Part shown: positions 1-6,824 of the stretch, in pieces
Position numbering within the stretch: position 1 is the first letter of the stretch
Layout of the letters: every line of letters starts with the position of its first letter
Origin: Holosporales bacterium
GTDB lineage: Bacteria; Pseudomonadota; Alphaproteobacteria; RUG11792
NCBI GenBank assembly: GCA_031286725.1
Contig: JAITTR010000090.1
Coordinates: 1-9,787 of the forward strand
Direction of reading: 5' to 3'
Length of the DNA stretch: 9,787 bases
The notes under the pieces: model-generated
Told to the model about the DNA's origin: nothing
The model's input: the letters and a program-made list of their open reading frames with translations, nothing else
The model's database searches: none
Program-made: the position numbers and the translations under genes

Positions 1-98
1 GTCTCTTTCCGACATGCCATCTGCGCTCATCTCCTTTATCCTATCCTGAAGCGCGGCGTCTACGTCTTTTACCTGCCATATAAATCCTCCCTCTATAT
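1..98 (-). other. Start of an unassigned ORF at the left edge
   Basis: On the minus strand a strong Shine-Dalgarno sequence (GGGAGG, about 83-90) lies 6-7 bases before an ATG at 79-77. The ATG opens a very basic stretch (MAGKRRRRRASG) that stops after 12 codons. The overlapping frame then stays open to the window edge and reads RIKEMSADGMSERD, which could be the start of a helix-turn-helix segment as in transposase or phage DNA-binding proteins. One indel near position 45 would join the two. It follows directly on the integrase homology that stops near 100. I do not recognise the family, and the gene runs out of the window. Confidence 0.25.
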
Positions 99-99
99 T

Positions 100-838
100 G
101 CCCCTTAACTCGCCGCTTCTCACGAACGTCAAGACCAAAAGCTTCAATGCCAGTCTGGTAAGAGTATTCATATAAAGAGGATCCAGACCCTTTAGGAATT
201 CACAGAATTCTTTTTCGGAAAAACAGGCATAGTGTTCTTCTTTAACGGGTTGCAATGCCCCCTCAAGTCTGCTGTTGTATCATGCTCGGCTCGCCCTGTG
301 ACTAATTGCATACCTAAATATCTGTCCTACTTCTCTTTTGTAGCATTCTATGAGCCGTTTCAAAAGCTCCTCGAGTTTCTATTTGCCTTATTACGGCAAG
401 TAATTCCCTTGGAGTGATTTTCTTTATTGGCATACTTCCCAAGAAAAGAAATATGTTTGCCTCTAGTCTTCGCATAATACATAGAGCGTGTCTCGGAGTA
501 ATACTTCCCCGCTTCTTCTTAAGCCACTCCCGGGCTATGTTCTCAAACGTATTGAACACATTCTTTTTTATTTCTATTTTTCGTTTCTTTCTGAGTTCTG
601 AAGGATCGTCTCCATTCCTTACTGTTCGTCTTATTTCTTCTCCTTTTTCTCTGGCTTCCTTCAAAGACACCTCGGGATATACTCCTAACGCTATGCGTTT
701 TTCCCGGCGTATCGGTATCTATACCTCCAATATTGCCCTCCGTTAGGGTGTACCTCGAGACACATACCCTTTGCCATCGGTTAATGTATAGACTTTTCCA
801 TTACCTTTAGCATTTTTACGCGTACAATCAGTCAACAT
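100..838 (-). pseudogene. Decayed P4-type tyrosine integrase
   Basis: This is the remnant of a phage P4-like site-specific integrase that inserts islands at tRNA 3' ends. Reading begins at ATG 838-836 (MLTDCTRKN...). The N-terminal arm-binding domain is recognisable across frames: TLTDGKG, then HPNGGQYWRYRYRYAGK, then IALGVYPEVSLKEARE. The longest open piece (670-314) carries the core-binding domain, including AREWLKKKRG, LFLGSMPIKKITPRELLAVI and RQIETRGAFETAHRML. After another shift come VGQIFRYAISHRASRA, a TGA at 282-280, and LLVLTFVRSGELRG with the first catalytic arginine. Breaks are a shift near 763-770, one in an A-run at 698-702, one in an A-run at 336-339, and the stop. Homology ends near 100, so the catalytic H-R-Y part is missing. 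It lies 140 bases from tRNA-Gln and reads away from it, which is the usual order for such islands. Confidence 0.88.
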
Positions 839-980
839 AAATTAATTGTGGTACCATTTTGGGCTGGACGCAATACAATTTTTAAAGACTTATAAGAACT
901 AACTTAACTCAGCAACATATTGATTATCAACGATATTTGTTATATCTTCGGACTCATACGGATTTATTAAATCTATTAAT

Positions 981-1054
981 TGGCTGGGAGACCTGGATTC
1001 GAACCAAGGTTGACCGGTCCAGAGCCGGTAGTTCTACCGCTAAACTATCTCCCA
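981..1054 (-). tRNA. tRNA-Gln(CUG)
   Basis: A complete cloverleaf reads on the minus strand. The acceptor stem TGGGAGA pairs fully with TCTCCCA, followed by G and an encoded CCA. The anticodon stem ACCGG/CCGGT encloses the loop CTCTGGA, giving anticodon CTG (Gln). The T arm CTTGG-TTCGAAT-CCAGG has one G-U pair. A U1-A72 first pair is typical of bacterial tRNA-Gln. It lies 46 bases downstream of the threonylcarbamoyl-AMP synthase gene on the same strand, with no obvious terminator between, so co-transcription is possible. Its 3' end is the probable attachment site of the decayed island at 1-838. No second copy of the 3' end is visible in the window. Confidence 0.93.
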
Positions 1055-1100
1055 ATGATTATATTAGAGCATAACTATAAAAGGTCTTCAATAAGTTTCT

Positions 1101-2033
1101 TTACGTTGCTGAGGCTCTTGTTATTCTGTCGTTTATCGCGACTCCAATATCGAAATTTGGAATTGGCATTATCGCTATGCCGGAAAATTTTGACTTATTA
1201 TCCAGTAGCTTTAAAAATCGGAACAAATTCTGTGCGGCTTCTTTCAAATCTCCCGAAAGGCTTAAATTCAAGTCATACGGCTCGTTCGTTTTCCCAAAAG
1301 CTATAAAAGCCTCGTCTTCTTGGGGGAATAATGAGTTTATTCTAACGGGAAGATTTGGAGAATAATGCTTCTCCATCATTCCGGGAGCTTTTATTGCTTG
1401 TATATTCAATTCTGCCGAAGTTAAAACATCTTCTCCCAAAAACGTCTCTATTTCTTTTTTTGAAACGCCGCCAGGCCTTAAAATTACGAAAGGTTTTTGA
1501 GTTAAATCTAAAATAGTGGATTCAAGCCCTACGGAACAGCTTCCTCCGTCTAGAATAAGAGGAATTTTAGCTCCTAAGTCACTTTTTACCATTTCAAACG
1601 AAGTCGGACTTACGAACGTCGACGTATTTGCGCTTGGAGCAGCCAAAGAGCTTCCAAATTTTTCTATTAATAGCCTTGATATTTTATGATTAGGGCGTCT
1701 TAACGCTATAGAAGAAAGACCCGCCGTAACAAATTTTGATATGTTTTTATTTAAATTTGGAAGAATTATAGTTAAAGGCAACTCTTTTTCTATCCAAAAA
1801 TATTGAGCTATACTCTCCGCTATTTCTGAAAATTTCGCAGTTTCCTTTGCCCTTTCAACGTCGCTAACATGAACTATTAGAGGATTGCAAATCGGCCTGC
1901 CTTTTATTTCATATATCTTTTGAATCGCAACATCGTTAGAGGCGTCGGCAAACAAGCCATACACTGTCTCTGTCGGAGCGGCTACTACTTCTCCTTTTTT
2001 TAAAATTTCAACAGCTAAATCTATTTTTTCCAT
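1101..2033 (-). CDS. Threonylcarbamoyl-AMP synthase (Sua5/YrdC/TsaC family)
   Basis: The enzyme makes L-threonylcarbamoyl-AMP from threonine, bicarbonate and ATP in the cytosol. This is the first step of t6A37 formation in tRNAs that read ANN codons. The start is ATG 2033, giving 310 residues. An in-frame TTG at 2075 would add 14 residues but falls before the conserved region. The YrdC domain spans about 1-195, with PTETVYGL (20-27), KGRPICNPLIVHV (44-56), RRPNH (112-116), PSAN (133-136), GLESTILDL (169-177) and ILRPGGVS (184-191). The linker APGMMEKHYSP (216-226) leads to a C-terminal Sua5 domain ending INDRITRASAT. It is thus the long two-domain Sua5/YwlC type rather than short TsaC. A possible minus-strand -10 (TATAAC, 2099-2094) lies about 60 bases upstream, with a weak -35. 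The gene appears intact. The other t6A genes are not in the window. Confidence 0.95.
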   Translation of the reverse strand: MEKIDLAVEILKKGEVVAAPTETVYGLFADASNDVAIQKIYEIKGRPICNPLIVHVSDVERAKETAKFSEIAESIAQYFWIEKELPLTIILPNLNKNISKFVTAGLSSIALRRPNHKISRLLIEKFGSSLAAPSANTSTFVSPTSFEMVKSDLGAKIPLILDGGSCSVGLESTILDLTQKPFVILRPGGVSKKEIETFLGEDVLTSAELNIQAIKAPGMMEKHYSPNLPVRINSLFPQEDEAFIAFGKTNEPYDLNLSLSGDLKEAAQNLFRFLKLLDNKSKFSGIAIMPIPNFDIGVAINDRITRASAT

Positions 2034-2075
2034 AAGCTTTATTTTAACGTTTTGTTGAATTAACCTCAACTTCAA

Positions 2076-2593
2076 AATCGTAAAAGCTTTAATGTTATAC
2101 TTTAACCGTTAAAGAAACTGTATTTTCTGAGTTTAAGAATAAATTTGTGGGTAAGTATATAAAAGTAACCTTTGTTTTGAGTTTTCCGCTAGAAAAATTG
2201 TTAAATAATATATCTAAAAAATTAGAGGGGTGGTATTGAGTTAAGAGCAAGTAGTTAGCTTCTGTATAAACTAATCGGATATTTAAAACTTAAAAATCTA
2301 AAGGGGAAAGCAAGAAATGGAAGAGAAGTAATGATTAACTGAGAAACTAATTTCGTTGGGAAAAAGCAGTTTGCTTTGTTCTCGAAGAAAGTGATTGGCG
2401 ATAGGAAATTAGAGCTCTTTCAAAAGCTTTTTAATTTTATTAAAAGAAGAACAAACAATGCTTTATATAACGAAAGAAGTATCTATTTAGGAAACTATTT
2501 CAAAGAGAAAACCTTCTCGCGATATGGTAGACAATTGTAAATACCTTTTTTTGACCTTCGGAAATTGGTGCTAGGATAGAATTCACATATAGA
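2076..2593. other. Intergenic spacer with a possible gene remnant
   Basis: About 600 bases separate the divergently transcribed Sua5 and ligA genes. Most is AT-rich with stops in all frames. The one notable piece is a plus-strand frame open from 2343 to the TAA at 2538-2540 (65 codons, no ATG, possible GTG at codon 17). It is rich in Lys, Phe, Arg and Tyr, reading for example KLELFQKLFNFIKRRTNN. No Shine-Dalgarno supports it and I recognise no family, so it is either chance or the tail of a lost gene. I see no RNA gene or riboswitch. Confidence 0.35.
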
Positions 2594-2628
2594 TTGAGCT
2601 TATAAGCAAATACTGTCTATGATATAAT
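2594..2628 (+). promoter_or_regulatory. Probable ligA-nth promoter
   Basis: A perfect -10 hexamer TATAAT at 2623-2628 is preceded by TGA, giving an extended -10 (TGATATAAT). No good -35 sits at the right spacing for it. TTGAGC at 2594-2599 pairs better, at 18 bases, with an overlapping alternative -10 TATGAT at 2618-2623. Transcription would start near 2630-2636, leaving a leader of about 35-40 bases before the ligA ATG. Confidence 0.5.
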
Positions 2629-2670
2629 TTAGTCTAAGTCGTCTTAAAGGTTAAGTTCAAAAGAGAGTTG

Positions 2671-4722
2671 ATGTTTGAGAAAGAAGTGGGAAGTTTGAAT
2701 TTTCTCGAAGCTCGAAGGGAATTAGAATTTTTAGAAAAAGAGTTAAAAAAACACGACGAATTATATTACAACAAAAACATGCCGGAAATCTCTGACGTAG
2801 AATATGATAAATTGAGACTGAGATTTAACAAGCTAGAACAAAGCTTCCCGGATCTTAAAAAAAGCGAATCAGCAAGCGTAAGAATAGGATTTTCTCCATC
2901 GTCTCAATTTTCAAAAATTACTCACCAAAACCCCATGCTTTCTCTTGACAACGCGTTTTCTTTAGATGATATCGACAACTTTATAGGTAAAATCGAAAGA
3001 TTCCTAAATATATCTAAAGGCAATATTGAGTTTTGTGCAGAGCAAAAAATTGACGGGTTGTCGGCTTCTATAGTTTTTGTAAACGGGAAAATAGAATGTG
3101 CTTCGACAAGAGGAGACGGATATACCGGAGAAAATATAACGGAGAATATCAAATATGCGAACGATATTCCTAAAACTATTCCTATTGACGGGAAAATAGA
3201 AATTAGAGGCGAAGTTTATATGCCTATAAAGGCTTTTGAAGAACTTAATAGAACAAGAGAAATTAACGAAGAACTTCAATTTGCAAATCCAAGAAACGCA
3301 GCGGCAGGATCGCTTAGACAATTAGATCCAAACGTTACTAAATCAAGAAATCTAAGATTTTTCGCCTACTATATAGATAGTTTTGGAAGTGATTTAAAAA
3401 TAAAAACGCAAATAGAAGCTCTAGAATATCTAAAACAAGTCAAGTTTAACGTCACTGAATATATGTTATGTCAAAATATAGACGATATAATATATTATTA
3501 TAATTACATCCATGAAATTAGGAGCTCGTTAGATTACGACATAGACGGGACTGTTTTAAAGGTCAATTCTTTAGATTTGCAAAAAAGGCTAGGATTTGTT
3601 GGGAGGAATCCTAGACATTCTATAGCGTATAAGTTTCCGGCAGAGGAAGCGAAGACTAAGATTAAAAATATTTTAATAAGCGTTGGAAGATCTGGCAAAA
3701 TAACTCCAATTGCCGTTTTGGAGCCCGTCGAACTTTCGGGAGCGATTATTTCTAGAGCCACGCTCCATAACTTTGAAGAAATAAAGAGAAAAGATATAAG
3801 AATAGGCGATAAAGTTACTATTTTAAGATCTGGGGACGTTATTCCAAAAATAACGTCGGTTGATAAGAAATCTAGAGTCGACGACTCGAATAAATTTAGC
3901 GAACCGGAATTTTGCCCGTCATGCGGAGCTAAATTAACGAGGCATCAGGATTTGATAGATTTGTATTGTCAAAATCGTTATTCCTGTCCGGCTCAAGCCG
4001 TTCGATATATTTCATATTTTGCCTCTAAGGGATGTTTTGATATCGTGGGACTTGGAGAAAAACAAATTCGAGAACTTTATTCTGAAGGTAGAATAAAAAC
4101 TGCAGCGGATATTTTTACGCTTGAAGAAACTGATAGCAAATGGGGCGTTCCGTTGTCTAAAAAGCCGAGCTGGGGAGACATTTCCGCGAAAAAACTTTTT
4201 GATAATATAAAATCCAAACGTAACATAGATTTTTCGAAATTTATAACTTCTCTTGGAATTCCGGGCGTCGGAGAAACCGTGGCTCAGCTTTTAGCCGATA
4301 ATTTTGAAAACGTTGAAAATCTTTTTAATCTATCTAAAGATAATCTAATTGAAATTGACGGCCTTGGAAATATTATGGCTAACGAAATTTTTGAATTTTT
4401 CCAAAACAAAATAAATATAAATTTTGTAAACGAATTGCTAAGGCATATAAAAGTAAATCCTGAAATAAGACATAAAAACTTAAATAAATCTGATATCTTC
4501 TTTGGGAAAATGATCGCTTTTACCGGGAAATTATCAAGATTTAGCAGAACCGAAGCCAAGCAAATAATTATAGCGAGAGGCGGAATTATTTCTTCCGCGA
4601 TTTCGTCAAAAACAGATTTCGTAATCGCTGGAGAAAATGCCGGCTCTAAATTAAGAAAAGCTCAAGATTTAGGAATAAAAATAATAACGGAGAATGAAAT
4701 AACAAGAAATGACGACAGATAA
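2671..4722 (+). CDS. ligA: NAD-dependent DNA ligase LigA
   Basis: This ligase seals nicks in duplex DNA during replication and repair, using NAD+ as adenylate donor. The 683 residues are close to the usual 670 or so. The NAD-binding Ia region holds HDELYYNKNMPEISDVEYD (28-46). The adenylation domain follows HQNPMLSLDNAFS (85-97), with EQKIDGLSA placing the adenylated lysine at 126, then STRGDGYTGENIT (146-158) and YDIDGTVLKVN (289-299). The OB fold includes HNFEEIKRKDIRIGDKV. A four-cysteine zinc finger uses C415, C418, C433 and C439. Helix-hairpin-helix repeats lie around 525-580 (LGIPGVGET, IDGLGN), and a C-terminal BRCT domain around 608-680 contains AFTGKLSRFSR. ATG 2671 was chosen over the adjacent TTG 2668; AAGAGAG sits just upstream, closer than usual. 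It overlaps nth by 14 bases. The gene is intact. Confidence 0.98.
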   Translation: MFEKEVGSLNFLEARRELEFLEKELKKHDELYYNKNMPEISDVEYDKLRLRFNKLEQSFPDLKKSESASVRIGFSPSSQFSKITHQNPMLSLDNAFSLDDIDNFIGKIERFLNISKGNIEFCAEQKIDGLSASIVFVNGKIECASTRGDGYTGENITENIKYANDIPKTIPIDGKIEIRGEVYMPIKAFEELNRTREINEELQFANPRNAAAGSLRQLDPNVTKSRNLRFFAYYIDSFGSDLKIKTQIEALEYLKQVKFNVTEYMLCQNIDDIIYYYNYIHEIRSSLDYDIDGTVLKVNSLDLQKRLGFVGRNPRHSIAYKFPAEEAKTKIKNILISVGRSGKITPIAVLEPVELSGAIISRATLHNFEEIKRKDIRIGDKVTILRSGDVIPKITSVDKKSRVDDSNKFSEPEFCPSCGAKLTRHQDLIDLYCQNRYSCPAQAVRYISYFASKGCFDIVGLGEKQIRELYSEGRIKTAADIFTLEETDSKWGVPLSKKPSWGDISAKKLFDNIKSKRNIDFSKFITSLGIPGVGETVAQLLADNFENVENLFNLSKDNLIEIDGLGNIMANEIFEFFQNKININFVNELLRHIKVNPEIRHKNLNKSDIFFGKMIAFTGKLSRFSRTEAKQIIIARGGIISSAISSKTDFVIAGENAGSKLRKAQDLGIKIITENEITRNDDR

Positions 4723-5341
4723 AAATACTATTAAAGAAATATTTGAAAGATTTGAGATTGAAAATCCAGATCCAAAAAGCGATTTAATTGCCAATAACGA
4801 GTATACGTTCTGTATTGCCGTATTATTATCCGCGCAAACTACGGACAAGGCAGTCAATAAAGCTACCAAAGAATTATTTAAAATAGCTGACTCTCCAGAG
4901 AAAATGCTGGAATTAGGAGAAGAAAAGTTAAGGGATTTCATAAAAATTTTAGGATTTCATAATACCAAATCCAAAAATATAATCCTCTTGTCAAAAATGT
5001 TAGTTGACAAATATAATTCCAAAATTCCAAACAATAGAGAAGATTTAGAAAAACTTCCAGGTATCGGAAGAAAATCGGCAAACGTTATTTTAAATAGGGT
5101 ATTTAAATTAGATTATATCGGCGTCGACACGCACGTTTTAAGAGTATCCAATAGAATTGGCTTGAGCGATCATAAAACGCCTTTGGAGGTCGAACGCGCT
5201 CTTCTAAACGTTGTTCCCAAAGAGTTTCATAAGTATGTAAGCGATTGGCTAGTACTCCACGGAAGGTATATATGTACTGCTAAAAAACCTAACTGCTCAC
5301 ACTGCTTTTTGCATGATTTATGCGAATACGAGAGGCGTTGA
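4709..5341 (+). CDS. nth: Endonuclease III (DNA glycosylase/AP lyase)
   Basis: This is the base-excision repair enzyme that removes oxidised pyrimidines and cleaves the abasic site by beta-elimination. Its 210 residues nearly match the 211 of the E. coli protein and align from the first residue, which supports ATG 4709. Visible motifs are VLLSAQTTDKAVNKAT (38-53), the helix-hairpin-helix LPGIGRKSANVIL (116-128) with catalytic Lys122, VDTHVLRVSNRIG (139-151) with catalytic Asp140, and WLVLHGRYIC. A [4Fe-4S] cluster loop has cysteines 189, 196, 199 and 205, in the canonical C-x6-C-x2-C-x5-C spacing. The start lies inside ligA (14-base overlap), with GGAG about 16 bases upstream, so translation is probably coupled to ligA. 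The gene appears intact, and no clear terminator follows it. Confidence 0.97.
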   Translation: MTTDKNTIKEIFERFEIENPDPKSDLIANNEYTFCIAVLLSAQTTDKAVNKATKELFKIADSPEKMLELGEEKLRDFIKILGFHNTKSKNIILLSKMLVDKYNSKIPNNREDLEKLPGIGRKSANVILNRVFKLDYIGVDTHVLRVSNRIGLSDHKTPLEVERALLNVVPKEFHKYVSDWLVLHGRYICTAKKPNCSHCFLHDLCEYERR

Positions 5342-5525
5342 ATCTGGAGAATATATTAGATTTTTCTTCGCAATTGCGGTTTCCCCGTAGATATTGAAGT
5401 TTATTTGGTTTGATACGGCTCCTGTTAACTAATACGAACCTGACTTTCATAAATTTTGAAGTTGTTTTTACCTAAAAAATATATTCTAGTCGCTATAAAT
5501 TTATGATAAACTAAGAAAATATTGA

Positions 5526-5601
5526 TCCTTGGTAGCTTAGTTGGTAGAGCAAGTGGCTGTTAACCACTGGGTCGGCGGTTCGAGTCCGTCCCAAGGAGCC
5601 A
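5526..5601 (+). tRNA. tRNA-Asn(GUU)
   Basis: A complete cloverleaf with acceptor TCCTTGG pairing CCAAGGA, then G and an encoded CCA. The anticodon stem AGTGG/CCACT encloses loop CTGTTAA, giving anticodon GTT (Asn). The T arm is GGCGG-TTCGAGT-CCGTC, with a G-U pair. It reads AAY codons, so A37 is the expected site of t6A, whose precursor is made by the Sua5-family enzyme in this window. Its 3' end is the probable attachment site for the decayed island to the right, whose integrase relic starts 171 bases downstream. Confidence 0.95.
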
Positions 5602-5721
5602 TTTTATTGCTTACAGGCGTTCAAAGATGTGCGGACTGTCTTAAAAATCATCGAGAAACCAATCATCGGAGGGTATTATCTATTCGCGGTTGTTCATAAA
5701 AACATTGATATAGCCAGAGAA

Positions 5722-5750
5722 TTTTGTTACCGTTTCTGTTGCCATATAAT
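5722..5750 (+). promoter_or_regulatory. Possible promoter of the second integrase relic
   Basis: TATAAT at 5745-5750 lies 22 bases before the integrase ATG at 5773. A weak -35 (TTTTGT at 5722-5727, or TTGTTA at 5724-5729) lies 15-17 bases upstream of it. The -10 is a perfect match; the -35 is not convincing. Confidence 0.35.
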
Positions 5751-5772
5751 AGTGTCATGAGGCTTTGGATTC

Positions 5773-5906
5773 ATGTTAACTGACACCGAATGTAAAAACT
5801 TAAAGCCGAGAAGATAGGATTTAAGGACAGGCAGGATCCTGCCAAGTTAAAAAAGAAACAGAAGATAGAGACCAAAGAGAACATGGAAAACTTATTTGAA
5901 AAGTAG
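5773..5906 (+). pseudogene. P4-type integrase relic beside tRNA-Asn
   Basis: The frame starts ATG 5773 with MLTDTECKNLKPR, the typical opening of P4-family integrases and close to the start of the relic at 100-838 (MLTDCTRKN). It then meets TAG at 5815-5817. In another frame comes DRQDPAKLKKKQKIETKENM followed by ENLFEK and TAG 5904-5906. This matches the stretch DDPSELRKKRKIEIKKN and NTFENIAREW in the other relic. In that relic some 60-70 residues lie between the two blocks, so an internal deletion removed most of the arm-binding domain. Everything after FEK is missing, replaced directly by the antisense parA relic. The gene reads away from tRNA-Asn, as expected for a tRNA-targeting integrase. 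Confidence 0.8.
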
Positions 5907-6223
5907 CCCAAGTGTCCACACATCAAACTGACTAGCTTGTATTGGAATATATATCATTATCTGCGACAACTATAGAAGTACGTAGCTCATTACTGTTTTG
6001 TCCGCCAGCGTCTATTAGAATTTTTCGCTGAGAGACTTAATTTCATTGCTTATAGAGTTTTGTAAAATTGATATCTTTTTTATCGTTTTGTTCTCATCTC
6101 TAACGGAAGCCCAAGCACTGGCAACTATCATGTCTGTCGGTCTCTATTAGCAGCAAGATATCTCCAGTTTGTGCTTGCCTCATAGAAGCTAGGTTGGTGT
6201 TGTGATGTCCATATAATTGCCAT
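5907..6223 (-). pseudogene. ParA/VirC1-like partition ATPase relic lacking its P-loop
   Basis: ParA-family ATPases segregate plasmids or help conjugative elements. The start is ATG 6223-6221 with MAIIWTSQ, which should run into the deviant Walker A motif KGGxGKTT. Instead the frame shifts straight to NTNLASMRQAQTGDILLLIE, then TDR and SASAWASVRDENKTIKKI. After another shift come ISNEIKSLSEKF, the Walker B-like ILIDAGGQNSNELRTS and IVVADNDIY, and finally IPIQASQFDVWTLG, a typical ParA/VirC1 block. At least four frame breaks are visible, and the ATP-binding loop is deleted. The C-terminal third is missing where the sequence meets the integrase relic at 5906/5907. The family assignment rests on several blocks in the right order. 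Which element it came from is inference. Confidence 0.8.
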
Positions 6224-6362
6224 GATTCTATATCATATCATGTTGTAACGTACGATGCAATGCCATGTCATATATCATTTGGTAGGAAATGATGGATTTA
6301 ATGAGCCCGGCTATGTAAAATATAAGGTTTCCAAGAGCCATCCTTTCTCATATAAAAAAAGG

Positions 6363-6391
6363 TTGACAATGAAAAAATAAGGTACTATATT
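6363..6391 (+). promoter_or_regulatory. Near-consensus sigma-70 promoter
   Basis: TTGACA at 6363-6368, a 17-base spacer, then TATATT at 6386-6391: a perfect -35 and a five-of-six -10 at ideal spacing, the best promoter in the window. Transcription should begin near 6398, after the in-frame ATG at 6393. That is why the next ORF is started at 6456. Confidence 0.7.
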
Positions 6392-6455
6392 GATGTTAGG
6401 TTGGGTGTCTCATGTACTTGGGAGTGCTCAGACAAGTGCTACTATGGGAGAGGGT

Positions 6456-6629
6456 ATGTGTAAAGCTATTTCAAATTTTAGTTCTCCGTCTTGTCTGAAA
6501 CTGTGTGATATCGCTAAAATTAGTGCAGAGAATTGTACCGATAAAGTTGCTGTGTGTCAGGGGCTCTATGAAGAGTTTGGATGTGCAGCTCTAGGAATTT
6601 CTTTAGTAGGTAGCATTGAAAGGTCTTAA
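6456..6629 (+). CDS. Cysteine-rich small protein, unknown function
   Basis: This is a 57-residue ORF. ATG 6456 is preceded by GGGAG (6446-6450) at five bases, and a near-consensus promoter lies about 60 bases upstream of the expected transcript start region. The frame also extends up to ATG 6393, but that codon precedes the predicted transcription start. The product has six cysteines (2, 13, 17, 27, 34, 43), for example CLKLCDIAKISAENC, then a small hydrophobic tail CAALGISLVGSIERS. There is no signal peptide at the chosen start. The last 14 bases overlap another ORF in the +1 frame that may be its continuation. I do not recognise the family. In this decayed region it could be a broken longer gene, but its expression signals are unusually good. 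Confidence 0.45.
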   Translation: MCKAISNFSSPSCLKLCDIAKISAENCTDKVAVCQGLYEEFGCAALGISLVGSIERS

Positions 6630-6810
6630 GTATGCTTTTCTTGTCGGTACTGGCTATACTTGTTTAAAGAAAATTGTAACTTCAGTTTTTCATCATGCAG
6701 GGGGAGCTGTGGTTACCCTCTCTTACTGGATGGCAACACAATGGAGGCGAGTCCCTTTTTATGTTAAGCTTGCGACAAGACAATCATCAAAGGCTTGTTC
6801 CAGACCATAG
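6616..6810 (+). CDS. Small basic ORF overlapping the cysteine-rich ORF
   Basis: A 64-codon frame opens at TTG 6616 (AGG five bases upstream) and ends at TAG 6808-6810. It starts LKGLKYAFLVGTGYTCLKKI and continues SVFHHAGGAVVTLSYWMATQ, then a basic tail with WRRVPFYVKLATRQ. Moderately hydrophobic stretches could touch a membrane, but none is a clear transmembrane helix. It is in the +1 frame relative to the preceding ORF and overlaps it by 14 bases. It may be the second half of one protein of about 120 residues split by an indel, a translationally coupled partner, or a frameshift product. No family is recognised. Confidence 0.35.
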   Translation: MKGLKYAFLVGTGYTCLKKIVTSVFHHAGGAVVTLSYWMATQWRRVPFYVKLATRQSSKACSRP

Positions 6811-6824
6811 AAGGTTCTGGCTAG

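Noticed and set aside
232..746. Plus-strand ORFs of 61 and 110 codons
   Set aside because: They lie antisense to the integrase relic, whose blocks match a known family in the right order.
980..1306. Plus-strand 108-codon ORF
   Set aside because: It runs through the complement of tRNA-Gln and the 3' end of the Sua5-family gene; it is an antisense shadow.
3004..4559. Minus-strand ORFs within ligA
   Set aside because: LigA motifs are complete on plus; the minus frames show no family features.
5342..5400. Possible terminator after nth (AATCT...AGATT then T-run)
   Set aside because: A five-base AT-rich stem with a 12-base loop is too weak to call.
5830..5843. Perfect palindrome GGCAGGATCCTGCC
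   Set aside because: It falls inside integrase-relic coding (RQDPAK block) and has no partner or repeat in the window, so chance is the simpler reading.
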